DNA of 64,000 bases, from NCBI GenBank assembly GCA_046327715.1, contig JAXLXY010000006.1, positions 1 to 64,000 of the forward strand. The letters run 5' to 3'. This DNA comes from JADJOM01 sp046327715 (GTDB taxonomy: Bacteria > Gemmatimonadota > Gemmatimonadetes > Gemmatimonadales > GWC2-71-9). The notes under the pieces were generated by a model, which did no database searches, was not told the origin of the DNA, and saw only the letters and a program-made list of their open reading frames with translations. Made by a program: the position numbers and the translations under genes. This document shows positions 16,277 through 24,203 of this stretch, piece by piece (the stretch's first letter is position 1; each line of letters opens with the position of its first letter).

Positions 16277-16307
16277 CGGGAGATTGGCGAGCGGGCCCGC
16301 CGCGCCG

Positions 16308-16313
16308 TACCTT
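16308..16313 (+). promoter_or_regulatory. Putative -10 element TACCTT for the TPR gene
   Basis: TACCTT lies 51 bases before the ATG at 16365; the leader would contain a GAGGAG ribosome-binding site at about 16355. Confidence 0.35.
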
Positions 16314-16364
16314 GGGCGGACCGGCGGGTCGCGAGCCGGCCACCCCGCGCGCGTCGAGGAGCGT

Positions 16365-17555
16365 ATGCGACGGTGCCTTCCTGGCTGGTGCGGTCTCCTG
16401 CTGCTGTGCCTGTCCCTGCGGGCACCCGCCCTGGCGGGCCAGACCGGTTTCTCCAGGCCCCCCGAGCGCCCCCGCCTGCCCGCCGAGCGCGACCCCAACA
16501 GCGCACAGGACTACTACGGCTATGGTGTCTCGATCCTGGAGCGCGACCCGGCGCTGGCCGCGGCCGCCTTCTACTGGGCCGGCCGCCTCGACCCCACCTG
16601 GGCGTCGCCGCTCTATGGCGAGTACACCGCCCTCATGCTGGCCCGCCCATCCAACGAGCTCGACGCCTACCTGACCCGGCCGGCGCGCGCGCTGCAGATC
16701 GAGGCGATCCGCCGCATCGACTCGCTGGTGTACTTTGCCAGGCTCCGGAATCCGTACGTCGATCGCCGCCTCGGCGGCATGCTGATTTCCACCTGGGTCC
16801 ATCGGGTGACGGGGGGGGAGTTCGACCTGCGGGAGCTGGGCCGGTTCGATCGCTGGTTCACGGCGTGGGCCGCCTACTGTCGCAGCGACTTCCCGATGGC
16901 CGCCACCGTGTACGCCGAGATCCTCCGGCGGCACAAGGACCCCGGGCTGTTCCTCGACCGGTCGCTGGTCTTCTTCGCGATGGGCCAGCTCGACAGCGCG
17001 CGCGCCATGGCCCGGGCATCCCTCGAGGCCACGCTGGTCCGGGAGGACCAGGTGCTCGGCCTCGGGTGGTACTCCCACGCCATGGCCTCCTACAGCATCG
17101 GCTTCCTGTACGAAGTGGCTGGCCAGGGCGATTCGGCGCGGGTGGCCTACGAGCAGGCACTGCTGGACGACGTGCGCTTCCATCCGGCGCATCGGGGCCT
17201 GGCCGCGGTGCGGCTTGCCGCCCGCGACACCGTCGGGGCGGTGGAGGAACTCGGCCAGGCGGTGCAGCTGGCGCCACGCGATGCCGGCTACCTGTACGAC
17301 TACGGGGTGCTCCTGCTGGCCACGGGGCGCGCCGACTCCGCGGCCACCATGCTACTCCGCTCTACCGAGGCCGAGCCGTACTACGCCCTGCCGCACTATC
17401 CGCTGGCCGTGCTCTACGAGCGGGGCGGCTTCGCGGCCGAGGCGGTGCAGCACTACGAGGCCTTCCTGGCGCTGGCGCCCCGGTCCATGGGCGCCGCCCT
17501 TTCCGCGGTGCAGGCACGATTGACGGCGCTCAAGGCCCGGATGCCCGCCAGCTGA
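16365..17555 (+). CDS. Secreted tetratricopeptide-repeat protein
   Basis: A 396-residue protein with a signal peptide (residues 1-26, ending A-L-A-G-Q). Several TPR-like helix pairs follow: 'G-Y-G-V-S-I-L-E-R-D-P-A-L-A-A-A-A-F', and 'A-V-E-E-L-G-Q-A-V-Q-L-A-P' with 'Y-D-Y-G-V-L-L-L-A-T-G-R-A-D-S-A'. It probably acts as a periplasmic scaffold or assembly factor. GAGGAG is about 5 bases before the ATG. An upstream ATG at 16284 is rejected because it would lie before the signal peptide. Confidence 0.82.
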   Translation: MRRCLPGWCGLLLLCLSLRAPALAGQTGFSRPPERPRLPAERDPNSAQDYYGYGVSILERDPALAAAAFYWAGRLDPTWASPLYGEYTALMLARPSNELDAYLTRPARALQIEAIRRIDSLVYFARLRNPYVDRRLGGMLISTWVHRVTGGEFDLRELGRFDRWFTAWAAYCRSDFPMAATVYAEILRRHKDPGLFLDRSLVFFAMGQLDSARAMARASLEATLVREDQVLGLGWYSHAMASYSIGFLYEVAGQGDSARVAYEQALLDDVRFHPAHRGLAAVRLAARDTVGAVEELGQAVQLAPRDAGYLYDYGVLLLATGRADSAATMLLRSTEAEPYYALPHYPLAVLYERGGFAAEAVQHYEAFLALAPRSMGAALSAVQARLTALKARMPAS

Positions 17556-17569
17556 TTCCGGGTCCGCCT

Positions 17570-17701
17570 TCGGTACGACGCGGCGCCCGTGATGCGCCAA
17601 CGGCCGGAGCGATCCACAGCTTCACCAACATCGGCGAGACCCCGCTGGTCCAGCTCGACGCGCAGCTGAGTCCCCGGTTCATTCAGGAGAATCTGGAGTA
17701 G
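17570..17701 (+). pseudogene. 3' remnant of a cupin-domain gene
   Basis: The last 30 codons (17612-17701) read 'H-S-F-T-N-I-G-E-T-P-L-V-Q-L-D' and end 'S-P-R-F-I-Q-E-N-L-E', the typical C-terminal strand and tail of a small cupin protein. No start codon or cupin metal motif lies upstream in this frame; the frame instead runs antisense-like through the TPR gene. The remnant ends four bases before the VOC gene. It looks like a truncated gene. Confidence 0.55.
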
Positions 17702-17704
17702 CCC

Positions 17705-18220
17705 ATGCCCCGGAAATCGGCAGCACCCGCCCGGCGGCGGACGAAGTCGCGACGCGCCACCGCCGCGTCCGCCAAGTCCACCCCGAAGAAGGCCACCCCG
17801 AAGAAGGCCGCCCCGAAGAAGGCCGCCAAGCGCACGCCGCGGCGGCACGTGCCCGCGCAGGGCGTGGAGGGGTGGATCACCCACACCGACTTCAGCAGCC
17901 GCGACCCGCTCGCCATGAAGGCGTGGTGCGAGCGGGTCTTCGGCTGGAGGTTCCCGGAGGCGTTCCGCATGCCGGACGGCACGGCGTATCACCTCTTTTC
18001 GTATTCCGACCGCGGCGGTGGCGGGATCGCCCTGGCCCGCCCGGACGAGGCGCCCGGGGCCCATCCCTACGTGCACGTGGCCGATGCCCAGGCGGCGTTC
18101 GACGCGGCGCTCCGCGCGGGCGCGGAGCCGGTGACGGCGCCGGTGCGAGTGATGGAGGGGGTGACGATCGCGATCGTGCGGGCGCCGGGCGGCGTGGTCA
18201 TCGGCCTCTCGGGCCCGTGA
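17705..18220 (+). CDS. VOC (glyoxalase-fold) protein with a histone-H1-like tail
   Basis: A 171-residue protein. Residues 1-48 are a basic, low-complexity tail with repeated P-K-K-A units, like the C-terminal tails of bacterial histone-H1-like and HU proteins. Residues 52-171 form a vicinal-oxygen-chelate domain: 'F-S-S-R-D-P-L-A-M-K-A-W-C-E-R-V-F-G-W' and 'V-H-V-A-D-A-Q-A-A-F-D-A-A-L-R-A-G-A' are typical of glyoxalase/bleomycin-resistance proteins. The tail may bind nucleic acid; that is inference. The TGA overlaps the GTG of the next gene. Confidence 0.85.
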   Translation: MPRKSAAPARRRTKSRRATAASAKSTPKKATPKKAAPKKAAKRTPRRHVPAQGVEGWITHTDFSSRDPLAMKAWCERVFGWRFPEAFRMPDGTAYHLFSYSDRGGGGIALARPDEAPGAHPYVHVADAQAAFDAALRAGAEPVTAPVRVMEGVTIAIVRAPGGVVIGLSGP

Positions 18221-18630
18221 CCGAGCCCGACGAGGCGCCGCCCCCGGGGGTCGTCAGGTACCAGCTGCCGGGCGACTGGCGGGTCTTCGCCGGCAAGACC
18301 GACGCGGCCAACGAGGCGCTGAGCCTCCGCTTTGCGCGGCCCGGCGACCTCTGGTTCCACATCCGCGGCATGCCGGGGAGCCACGTGGTGCTTCAGGTGC
18401 CGGAGGGGCGGGCGCCGGAGAAGCGGGACGTGGAGCTGGCGGCCTCGGTGGCGGCGTACCACAGCAAGGCGCGCGCGGCCGGGACCGTGGCGGTCTCCTG
18501 CACCGAGGCGCGGTTCGTGTCCAAGCCGCGGGGGGCCAAGCCCGGCACCGTGGCCATCACCCGGGAGCGGGTGATCAAGGTGCGGCCCGCCGCCGAGGCC
18601 CAGATCGCGGACTGGCGGGTGCCGGGGTGA
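18217..18630 (+). CDS. NFACT-R domain protein (stand-alone DUF814)
   Basis: A 137-residue protein consisting mainly of the NFACT RNA-binding domain found at the C-terminus of RqcH/Rqc2 and fibronectin-binding proteins. 'D-L-W-F-H-I-R-G-M-P-G-S-H-V-V-L' and 'A-A-S-V-A-A-Y-H-S-K-A-R' are the signature segments, followed by 'V-S-K-P-R-G-A-K-P-G-T-V'. The N-terminal FbpA-like region is absent, so this is a stand-alone NFACT-R; a ribosome or tRNA role is inferred. It overlaps the VOC gene by 4 nt. Confidence 0.85.
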   Translation: MTEPDEAPPPGVVRYQLPGDWRVFAGKTDAANEALSLRFARPGDLWFHIRGMPGSHVVLQVPEGRAPEKRDVELAASVAAYHSKARAAGTVAVSCTEARFVSKPRGAKPGTVAITRERVIKVRPAAEAQIADWRVPG

Positions 18631-18712
18631 CCGGCCGCGCGGCCCGGCCACGGCCCTGTGTCGCCCGCACCAGCCGGGTCGTCCCCCGGTCATCCCCGTC
18701 AGCGACCGGCCC

Positions 18713-19528
18713 ATGACCCCCCGACTCCGCCGCGGCGCCCTGCTGCTTGCCGTCCTCGCCGGGTGCACCGAAGGCACCCGGGAGCGGGTGACGCCCGCCA
18801 GCCTCACCATCCTGCCCGACACCGCGTGGCTCCTCGTGGGGGCGGCCCGCCAGCTCGATGCGCGGCTGGCCGACAGCGCCGGCGGCACCCTGGACGATCG
18901 CCACTACCAGTGGGAAGCGCTCACCCCCGGTGTCGTGGCCGTCTCGGCCGGTGGCCAGCTGACCGGCGTGGCCGCGGGGCGCGCCCAGGTACGCGCGTCA
19001 TGGCAGGCGCTGGCCGATACCCTCGCCCTGGACGTGGATGGCCCCTCCGGCCCGATGCCGGCGGGCGACTTCCGGTGTGGCGACTGGCTCGCCGGGGCGC
19101 CCGCACCCGCCCGCCTGCTGGTGGACGTGTCGCTGCCCGATACCGGGGTGCCGGCGCGGCTGGAGGCCCTGGGGGCCCGCGTGCTGCACGCCTTCCACCT
19201 GCCATTCCTGCGCGTGCTCCTCGACCGGGACTCGATTCCCGCGCTCGGGGCACGTCACGCCTTTGTCTGGGTGACCACCGTCGTGGACACCGCCGACACC
19301 CGGAAGATCCTGCTCCTCACCTACGACCGCGCCGTCTCCGCGGCCGACACCAGCGAGCTCCGCGCCATGGGCGCTGAGCCGCGGTTCATCTTCGGTGACG
19401 TCCTTTCCGCGACGGCCGCCGACGAACTCGTGCCAGCGCTCATCGCCCTTCCCTCGGTGACAGGCTACGAGCCGGACGGGCCGGCCTGCCCCGCGCCAGC
19501 ATCGGCCCGCCGGGCCGGAGGTGCGTGA
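18713..19528 (+). CDS. Lipoprotein with Big_2 domain and two inhibitor-I9-like halves
   Basis: A 271-residue lipoprotein; the lipobox is V-L-A-G-C18. Residues about 25-105 form a bacterial Ig-like (Big_2) domain: 'S-L-T-I-L-P-D-T-A-W-L-L-V-G' with 'G-V-V-A-V-S-A-G-G-Q-L-T-G-V-A-A-G-R-A'. The rest contains two successive beta-alpha-beta units, each with 'L-x-A-x-G-A' and a closing 'L-x-x-x-V-x-x' pattern, resembling subtilisin propeptide (I9) inhibitors. It may inhibit a protease such as the subtilase at 43485, but no link is shown. Confidence 0.72.
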   Translation: MTPRLRRGALLLAVLAGCTEGTRERVTPASLTILPDTAWLLVGAARQLDARLADSAGGTLDDRHYQWEALTPGVVAVSAGGQLTGVAAGRAQVRASWQALADTLALDVDGPSGPMPAGDFRCGDWLAGAPAPARLLVDVSLPDTGVPARLEALGARVLHAFHLPFLRVLLDRDSIPALGARHAFVWVTTVVDTADTRKILLLTYDRAVSAADTSELRAMGAEPRFIFGDVLSATAADELVPALIALPSVTGYEPDGPACPAPASARRAGGA

Positions 19529-19620
19529 AATCACGACATGTCCGGTCAGGCCGCGCCTACCCTCTGGCCACGGGCGCCGCGTCCGATAGGTTAGGCGCTC
19601 CCCTCAGACCGGATGCCCCG

Positions 19621-20106
19621 ATGATCCAGAACCTCCCCGCGTTCACGCTGGTCCACGTGGTGCTCAGCCTCGTCGGCATCGTCGCCGGCCTGGTGGTGGT
19701 GGGCGGCCTCATGGCCGGCACGCTCTTCCGGGGCTGGGCCGGCGCGTACCTCGTCACCACCGTGCTCACCAACGCCACCGGGTTCTTCTTCCCGTTCCGG
19801 ACCCTGCTGCCCTCCCACATCCTGGGCGGCCTGTCGCTGCTCCTGCTGCCAATGGCGATGGGCGCGCTCTACTGGAAGCGCCTGGCCGGCCGCGCCCGAG
19901 CGGTGTTCGTGGTGACGGCGGTGACGGCCCTGTACTTCAACGTCTTCGTGCTCGTGGTGCAGCTGTTCCAGAAGTTCCCCATGCTGATCGCGGTGGCGCC
20001 CACCCAGCAGTCACCGGCCTTCGGGATCACCCAGCTGCTGGTGCTCGCGGTCTTCGTGCTGCTCGGCCGCGCGGCCTGGCGCGGGTTCCGCCCCGCTCTC
20101 GCGTGA
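19621..20106 (+). CDS. Multi-pass membrane protein of unknown function
   Basis: A 161-residue protein with four or five predicted helices (about 7-30, 38-56, 60-78, 86-108, 130-150). There are few charged residues between helices and no known motif. Its stop overlaps the GTG of the next frame (GTGA). A longer frame reaching to 19525 has a polar N-terminus and is unlikely. Function unknown. Confidence 0.75.
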   Translation: MIQNLPAFTLVHVVLSLVGIVAGLVVVGGLMAGTLFRGWAGAYLVTTVLTNATGFFFPFRTLLPSHILGGLSLLLLPMAMGALYWKRLAGRARAVFVVTAVTALYFNVFVLVVQLFQKFPMLIAVAPTQQSPAFGITQLLVLAVFVLLGRAAWRGFRPALA

Positions 20107-20425
20107 CGGACCCCTCCGGGGAGCGCACGGTTCGCCTGCGGGGCATCCTGCCGCAGACGGCCTCGTCGGCTTCGGTGCGCCCCGACGGCAGCCTGCTGGT
20201 GGAGATCTACGACTGGAGCGCGGCAGCGGAGCAGTGGCTGGGGCGGGAGGCGGCGTACTTCATGATCCTGGCGCCGCCGGAGAAGGCGCGCGTGCTGGCC
20301 GAGCTTGGCGTGGACGTCGGCGCGGGATCCCTGGAGGGCAGCGCTTCGCCGACTACTACCAGGTCAAGCGGTGGCTTGACGCCGCGGGCATCCCATACAC
20401 CAGGGACTTCGATGGCATGGCCTGA
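20103..20425 (+). pseudogene. Small gene broken by a single-base frameshift
   Basis: GTG 20103 opens a frame that reads naturally to about residue 79 (ending near L-E-G). It then loses sense, while the frame closing with TGA at 20423-20425 encodes a plausible tail, 'R-F-A-D-Y-Y-Q-V-K-R-W-L-D-A-A-G'. One missing base near 20336-20340 explains both, giving a product of about 107 residues. It could be a sequencing error or a recent mutation. The family is not recognised. Coupled to the upstream membrane-protein gene by a GTGA overlap. Confidence 0.65.
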
Positions 20426-20485
20426 CCGCGGTGGCTTCCGGTGTGCACGCTCCTCCCATTTCCCCTCCTCCCCGGACGGCACTTC

Positions 20486-20662
20486 ATGCGCCGCTACCTG
20501 ATGATCACCTCCGCCATCTTCGGCCTGGTCACGCTGGCACACCTGTGGCGCATCGTGGCGGAGGACCGCGGCCTGCTGGTGGATCCCTTCTACCTGGCGC
20601 TGACGTTGCTGGCCGGCGGGATGTGCGCCTGGGGCGTGCGGTTGCTGCGGCGGGTGGCGTGA
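20486..20662 (+). CDS. Small two-TM membrane protein
   Basis: A 58-residue protein with two predicted helices (about 4-22 and 32-52) and a basic C-terminus (R-L-L-R-R-V-A). An in-frame ATG at 20441 would add a less hydrophobic stretch, so ATG 20486 is preferred. Its TGA overlaps the GTG of the aminotransferase gene (GTGA). Function unknown. Confidence 0.65.
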   Translation: MRRYLMITSAIFGLVTLAHLWRIVAEDRGLLVDPFYLALTLLAGGMCAWGVRLLRRVA

Positions 20663-21879
20663 CCCGGTCTCGCCGGGAGTTCCTCGCGGCCATGGGCGCG
20701 GCAACCCTGGCGGGCGCGATGCCGCCGGCGCCCGCCGGCACGCCGCTCCCGCCCCGCGGCCTCGCGCCCGATCCCGCCGACTTCCTGTTCGATCCCGGGC
20801 TGCACTACCTGCAGACCGGTTCGCTGGGACCCACGCCGCGACCGGTGCTGGAGCAGGTGGTCGCGTGGTGGCGGGAGCTCGAGGGCAACCCGACCCTCGT
20901 CGGCTACGGGGCCCAGGAGCAGGCCATGGAGGCGGTGCGTGCCCGCGCCGCCGCCTTCCTTGGCTGCGGCACCGATGAGCTGGTGCTCACCCGCTGCACC
21001 ACCGACGGGATGAACCAGGTGGCGCAGGGGCTGCGCCTCGCCGCCGGCGACCGGGTGCTCACCACCGACCAGGAGCATCCGGGGGGGCGGTCGTGCTGGG
21101 ACTACCTGGCGCGCACCGCCGGCGTGGGCCTCGACGTGGTACCGATCGCGCCGGAGGCGCACGACCCCGCGGCCATCGTGGATCGCCTTGCCCGGGGAAT
21201 CACCCCGCGGACCCGGGTGCTGTCGTTCTCCCATGTGCTGTCGTCCACGGGGCTCCGGATGCCAGTGCGCGAGCTCTCCCTGCTGGCGCGCGACCGGGGC
21301 TGCCTGGCGGTCGTCGATGGCGCGCAGGCGGCCGGCGGCATCGCGGTCGACGTGAAGGCGCTCGGCTGCCACGCCTACGCCACCAGTGGCCACAAGTGGA
21401 TGCTCGGGCCCAAGGGGACCGGCCTGCTCTACCTGAGCGCCGAGCTGGGCGACCGGGTGGATCCGATCCAGCTGCAGGCCGGACGGGCCGCGTACAGCGC
21501 CTCCAGTGGCGTCACCAGCCTGCCGAGCGTCCTCGGGCTCGGCGCCGCGATCGGCTACCTCGAGGCCATCGGGATCGGTGCCATCGAGGCCCACAACCTG
21601 GCGTTGCGCGAGCGGGTGCGCGCCGGCCTGGCGCGGCTGCCGCGGATCGCGGTCGTGGGGGCGCCGGCGGGGCCGCAGGCCGCGCCGCTGGTGAGCTACC
21701 GGCTGCCGCCGGAGGTCGGCGCGCACTCGCTGTACCTGGCGTTGCTGGAGCGGCACCGGGTGATGGTCAAGGTGGTCCCCGGCAACTGGTTCAACGGCCA
21801 GCGGATCTCGACCCACCTGTTCAACACCGAGGCCGACGTCGACGCGCTGCTCGGGGCCCTGGCGGTGGAGCTGGGCTGA
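20659..21879 (+). CDS. Tat-signal class-V aminotransferase (isopenicillin-N-epimerase-like)
   Basis: A 406-residue PLP enzyme of fold type I, class V. The N-terminus has a twin-arginine signal (S-R-R-E-F-L-A-A-M-G-A-A, residues 4-15). PLP residues are H140 in 'Q-E-H-P-G', D220 in 'V-V-D-G-A-Q' and the Schiff-base lysine K246 in 'S-G-H-K-W-M-L-G-P-K-G'. Members include isopenicillin N epimerase and cysteine desulfurase-like enzymes; the substrate here is unknown. Export of a folded, cofactor-loaded enzyme fits the Tat route. Confidence 0.88.
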   Translation: MTRSRREFLAAMGAATLAGAMPPAPAGTPLPPRGLAPDPADFLFDPGLHYLQTGSLGPTPRPVLEQVVAWWRELEGNPTLVGYGAQEQAMEAVRARAAAFLGCGTDELVLTRCTTDGMNQVAQGLRLAAGDRVLTTDQEHPGGRSCWDYLARTAGVGLDVVPIAPEAHDPAAIVDRLARGITPRTRVLSFSHVLSSTGLRMPVRELSLLARDRGCLAVVDGAQAAGGIAVDVKALGCHAYATSGHKWMLGPKGTGLLYLSAELGDRVDPIQLQAGRAAYSASSGVTSLPSVLGLGAAIGYLEAIGIGAIEAHNLALRERVRAGLARLPRIAVVGAPAGPQAAPLVSYRLPPEVGAHSLYLALLERHRVMVKVVPGNWFNGQRISTHLFNTEADVDALLGALAVELG

Positions 21880-21909
21880 GCCCGGGTGGCCCCCGGACCG
21901 GTGGGCCGA

Positions 21910-21915
21910 TAACTT
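21910..21915 (+). promoter_or_regulatory. Putative -10 element TAACTT
   Basis: TAACTT followed by CCCG lies 68 bases before the GTG of the SpoIIAA-like gene at 21984. It separates this overlapping gene pair from the aminotransferase gene, which ends 30 bases earlier. Confidence 0.35.
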
Positions 21916-21983
21916 CCCGATCCCTCGTCACCAGGCGTCCCGCCGATGGCCCTCACGCCGCTACGCAGCGCAAAGGAACCGAC

Positions 21984-22400
21984 GTGGCCATCCGCTACGC
22001 CATGCAGGTCGAGGACGGCACCCTCGTGGTGCGCGCCAGCGGGTTCGACGAGAGCCTGGCCGAGGTGGAGCAGTACGGTGCCGCGGTCATCGCGGCCTGC
22101 CGGGCCCACGGCGTCACCCGGGTGCTCTGCCTGGAGCAGGAGCTCGAGTACCGGCTCAGCACCCTGGACACCTTCCGTGCGGCGGAGTTCGTCGCGCTGC
22201 ACGCGCCGAAGGTCGGCCGGATCGCCATCGTCTGCGCCGCGGCCAGCCTTCCCGATGGCCAGTTCTGGGAGAACGTGGTGGTGAATCGCGGCCTGACCGC
22301 GGCGGTCTTTGCCGACCCGGTGGCCGCGGACCACTGGCTGCACGCCGATCCGGCGGCGACGAACGGGCGGCCCTCGCCCGTGGGCCCGCCGCGCCGGTGA
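21984..22400 (+). CDS. SpoIIAA-like/STAS-type protein
   Basis: A 138-residue protein whose layout (short strand, 'L-V-V-R-A-S-G-F-D-E-S', then helix, then 'R-I-A-I-V-C-A-A-A') fits the SpoIIAA-like (STAS) family found in many bacteria. There is no obvious phosphorylatable Ser motif. AAAGGA lies 7 bases before the GTG start. The stop overlaps the next gene by 4 nt. Function not known. Confidence 0.65.
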   Translation: MAIRYAMQVEDGTLVVRASGFDESLAEVEQYGAAVIAACRAHGVTRVLCLEQELEYRLSTLDTFRAAEFVALHAPKVGRIAIVCAAASLPDGQFWENVVVNRGLTAAVFADPVAADHWLHADPAATNGRPSPVGPPRR

Positions 22401-22762
22401 CGGACGATGAAGTCGCGGCCCGGGTGGTGGCCGAGATCGCCGCGCATGATGATCCGGTGGCGGCGCGGACCCTCGGCATGCGGTGGACCCCGCAGCGCGT
22501 CCGGGCCGAGCTGGCCGCGCTGCGGCGGGCGCTGGTGCCGCCGGAGCAGACCGCCTTCGAGCTGCGTGACGAGTCGATCCTGATCACGTCCGGGGAGCCG
22601 GAGGTGCGGGAGTACTGGATCGTCGCGCAGGAGGCCGAGGGGACCATCGTCTTCTACGACGAGGACGAGGACGAGTTCGGGCTGGCCCAGCTCACCCGGC
22701 GCGGCACCCGGGAGACCACCGGGGTCCGCGGCGAGCTGGTCGACGTGTTCATGGCGCGCTAG
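22397..22762 (+). CDS. Small acidic protein of unknown function
   Basis: A 121-residue protein starting at GTG in a 4-nt overlap with the previous gene. A helical N-terminal half is followed by strands and an acidic run 'Y-D-E-D-E-D-E-F'. I do not recognise the family. It is probably cotranscribed with the SpoIIAA-like gene and the HD-domain gene downstream. Confidence 0.7.
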   Translation: MTDDEVAARVVAEIAAHDDPVAARTLGMRWTPQRVRAELAALRRALVPPEQTAFELRDESILITSGEPEVREYWIVAQEAEGTIVFYDEDEDEFGLAQLTRRGTRETTGVRGELVDVFMAR

Positions 22763-22772
22763 GAGGTCCCCG

Positions 22773-23342
22773 GTGGGTCCCAGGTATTCCGCCGCCCTCG
22801 CCTTCGCGAGCGAGCTGCACGGCGGCCAGCTCCGCAAGGGCACGACCATCCCGTACGTGGCGCACCTGCTCTCGGTCTCGGCCCTGGTGCTCGAGGCGGG
22901 CGGCGACGAGGATGCCGCGATCGCGGCGCTGCTGCACGACGCCGTCGAGGACCAGGGCGGCCGCCCGATGCTGGAGCGCATCCGGGCCCGCTTCGGCGAC
23001 GCGGTGGCCGAGATCGTCGAGGCCTGCACCGACGCGGAGGTCACGCCGAAGCCGCCGTGGCGGCAGCGGAAGGAAGCCTACCTCGCGTCGATCCCGCACA
23101 AGTCGGCCCCGGCGCTGCTGGTCTCCATCGCGGACAAGGTCCACAACGCCGGCGCCATCCTCCGGGACTACACCCAGCTCGGCGACGCGGTCTGGGCGCG
23201 CTTCGCCGGCGGGCGCGAGGGCACGCTCTGGTATTACCGGTCGCTGGCCGATGCCTTCCGGGGCCGCGCGCCACAGTCGCTGTGGGAGCTGCTCGAGGAG
23301 CGGGTGACGGCGCTCGAGACCCGGGCGCGCGGCGCCGCCTGA
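22773..23342 (+). CDS. HD-domain phosphohydrolase (MESH1/SpoT-like hydrolase domain)
   Basis: A 189-residue protein with the RelA/SpoT-type HD hydrolase fold: 'A-S-E-L-H-G-G-Q-L-R-K-G' (first His), 'Y-V-A-H-L-L-S-V', 'A-A-L-L-H-D-A-V-E-D' (HD pair), and 'S-I-A-D-K-V-H-N-A' (final Asp). It lacks synthetase and TGS domains, so it resembles small alarmone hydrolases (MESH1/SAH) that could cleave (p)ppGpp to GDP/GTP. That activity is inferred. A strong AGGAGG at 22761-22766 precedes the GTG start. Confidence 0.88.
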   Translation: MGPRYSAALAFASELHGGQLRKGTTIPYVAHLLSVSALVLEAGGDEDAAIAALLHDAVEDQGGRPMLERIRARFGDAVAEIVEACTDAEVTPKPPWRQRKEAYLASIPHKSAPALLVSIADKVHNAGAILRDYTQLGDAVWARFAGGREGTLWYYRSLADAFRGRAPQSLWELLEERVTALETRARGAA

Positions 23343-23410
23343 GCGGCGGGGCAACTTGTCCCGGCCGCCCGGGGGCGGCATCGTTGGTCCATCACCGAGC
23401 GGGAGGCCGG

Positions 23411-23890
23411 GTGCGGCTACGGGTGTACAACCGGAAGGGCGAACTGGTGGGGCCGGTGGAGCTGGCCCCGGTGGTCCGGACCGACGCCGAGTGGCGGGCG
23501 CAGCTCACGCTGCCGCAGTACCAGGTGGCGCGCGGCAAGGGCACGGAGCGGCCGTTCTGCGGCACGCTGCTCGACAACCACCGCGCCGGCACCTACAGCT
23601 GCGTCTGCTGCCGGCTCCCGCTGTTCAGCTCCGAGGCCAAGTTCGAGTCGGGCACGGGGTGGCCCAGCTTCTTCCAGCCGGTGGCGGCCGAGAACGTGCG
23701 CGAGCTGACCGACCGGAGCCACGGCATGGTCCGCACCGAGATCCTGTGCGCGCGGTGCGGCGCCCACCTGGGCCACGTGTTCGAGGACGGGCCCTGGCCC
23801 ACCGGCAAGCGGCACTGCGTCAACTCCGAGTCCCTTGTCTTTACCGACATGGCGGACCTCGCCACCCTCGCCGACCCCGCCGCCGACTGA
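23411..23890 (+). CDS. msrB: Peptide-methionine (R)-S-oxide reductase
   Basis: A 159-residue MsrB that reduces methionine-R-sulfoxide in proteins. Zinc ligands are C64 and C67 (S-C-V-C-C) with C113 and C116 (C-A-R-C-G-A-H-L-G-H-V-F); the catalytic Cys is C136 in 'R-H-C-V-N-S-E-S-L'. C50 could be a recycling Cys. 'G-T-G-W-P-S-F' is the usual substrate loop. No signal peptide, so cytoplasmic. GTG 23411 is the chosen start; no ATG is available nearby. Confidence 0.93.
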   Translation: MRLRVYNRKGELVGPVELAPVVRTDAEWRAQLTLPQYQVARGKGTERPFCGTLLDNHRAGTYSCVCCRLPLFSSEAKFESGTGWPSFFQPVAAENVRELTDRSHGMVRTEILCARCGAHLGHVFEDGPWPTGKRHCVNSESLVFTDMADLATLADPAAD

Positions 23891-23912
23891 CCCGGCGGCC
23901 CGGAACGATCCC

Positions 23913-24182
23913 ATGGGCATCCTGATCCCGCTGTTCGCGCTCGCGATCCCGCTGCTGGTCATCGGGTTCAACGGCATGCAGAAGGTCCAGCGGCTCCGCA
24001 TCGAGGAGCTCAAGCTGCGCGCCGGCGACGGCGTGGACGGCGCCGCGATCGACGAGCTGCGGGGCGAGGTGGACGCGCTCCGCCGCGAACTGGCCGAAGT
24101 GCACGAACGGCTCGACTTCACCGAGCGGCTCCTGGCGCGCCACGCCGACCGGGACCGGCTTCCCGGGTCGCCCACCGCGTAG
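23913..24182 (+). CDS. Small single-TM coiled-coil protein (PspB-like layout)
   Basis: An 89-residue protein: one membrane helix (about 2-20), then a charged helix with heptad character (about 28-75, 'E-L-R-G-E-V-D-A-L-R-R-E-L-A-E-V-H-E-R'). The layout is like phage-shock protein B, but no clear homology can be claimed. Function unknown. Confidence 0.7.
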   Translation: MGILIPLFALAIPLLVIGFNGMQKVQRLRIEELKLRAGDGVDGAAIDELRGEVDALRRELAEVHERLDFTERLLARHADRDRLPGSPTA

Positions 24183-24203
24183 CCACGCCCCCTGGAGGTC
24201 CCG

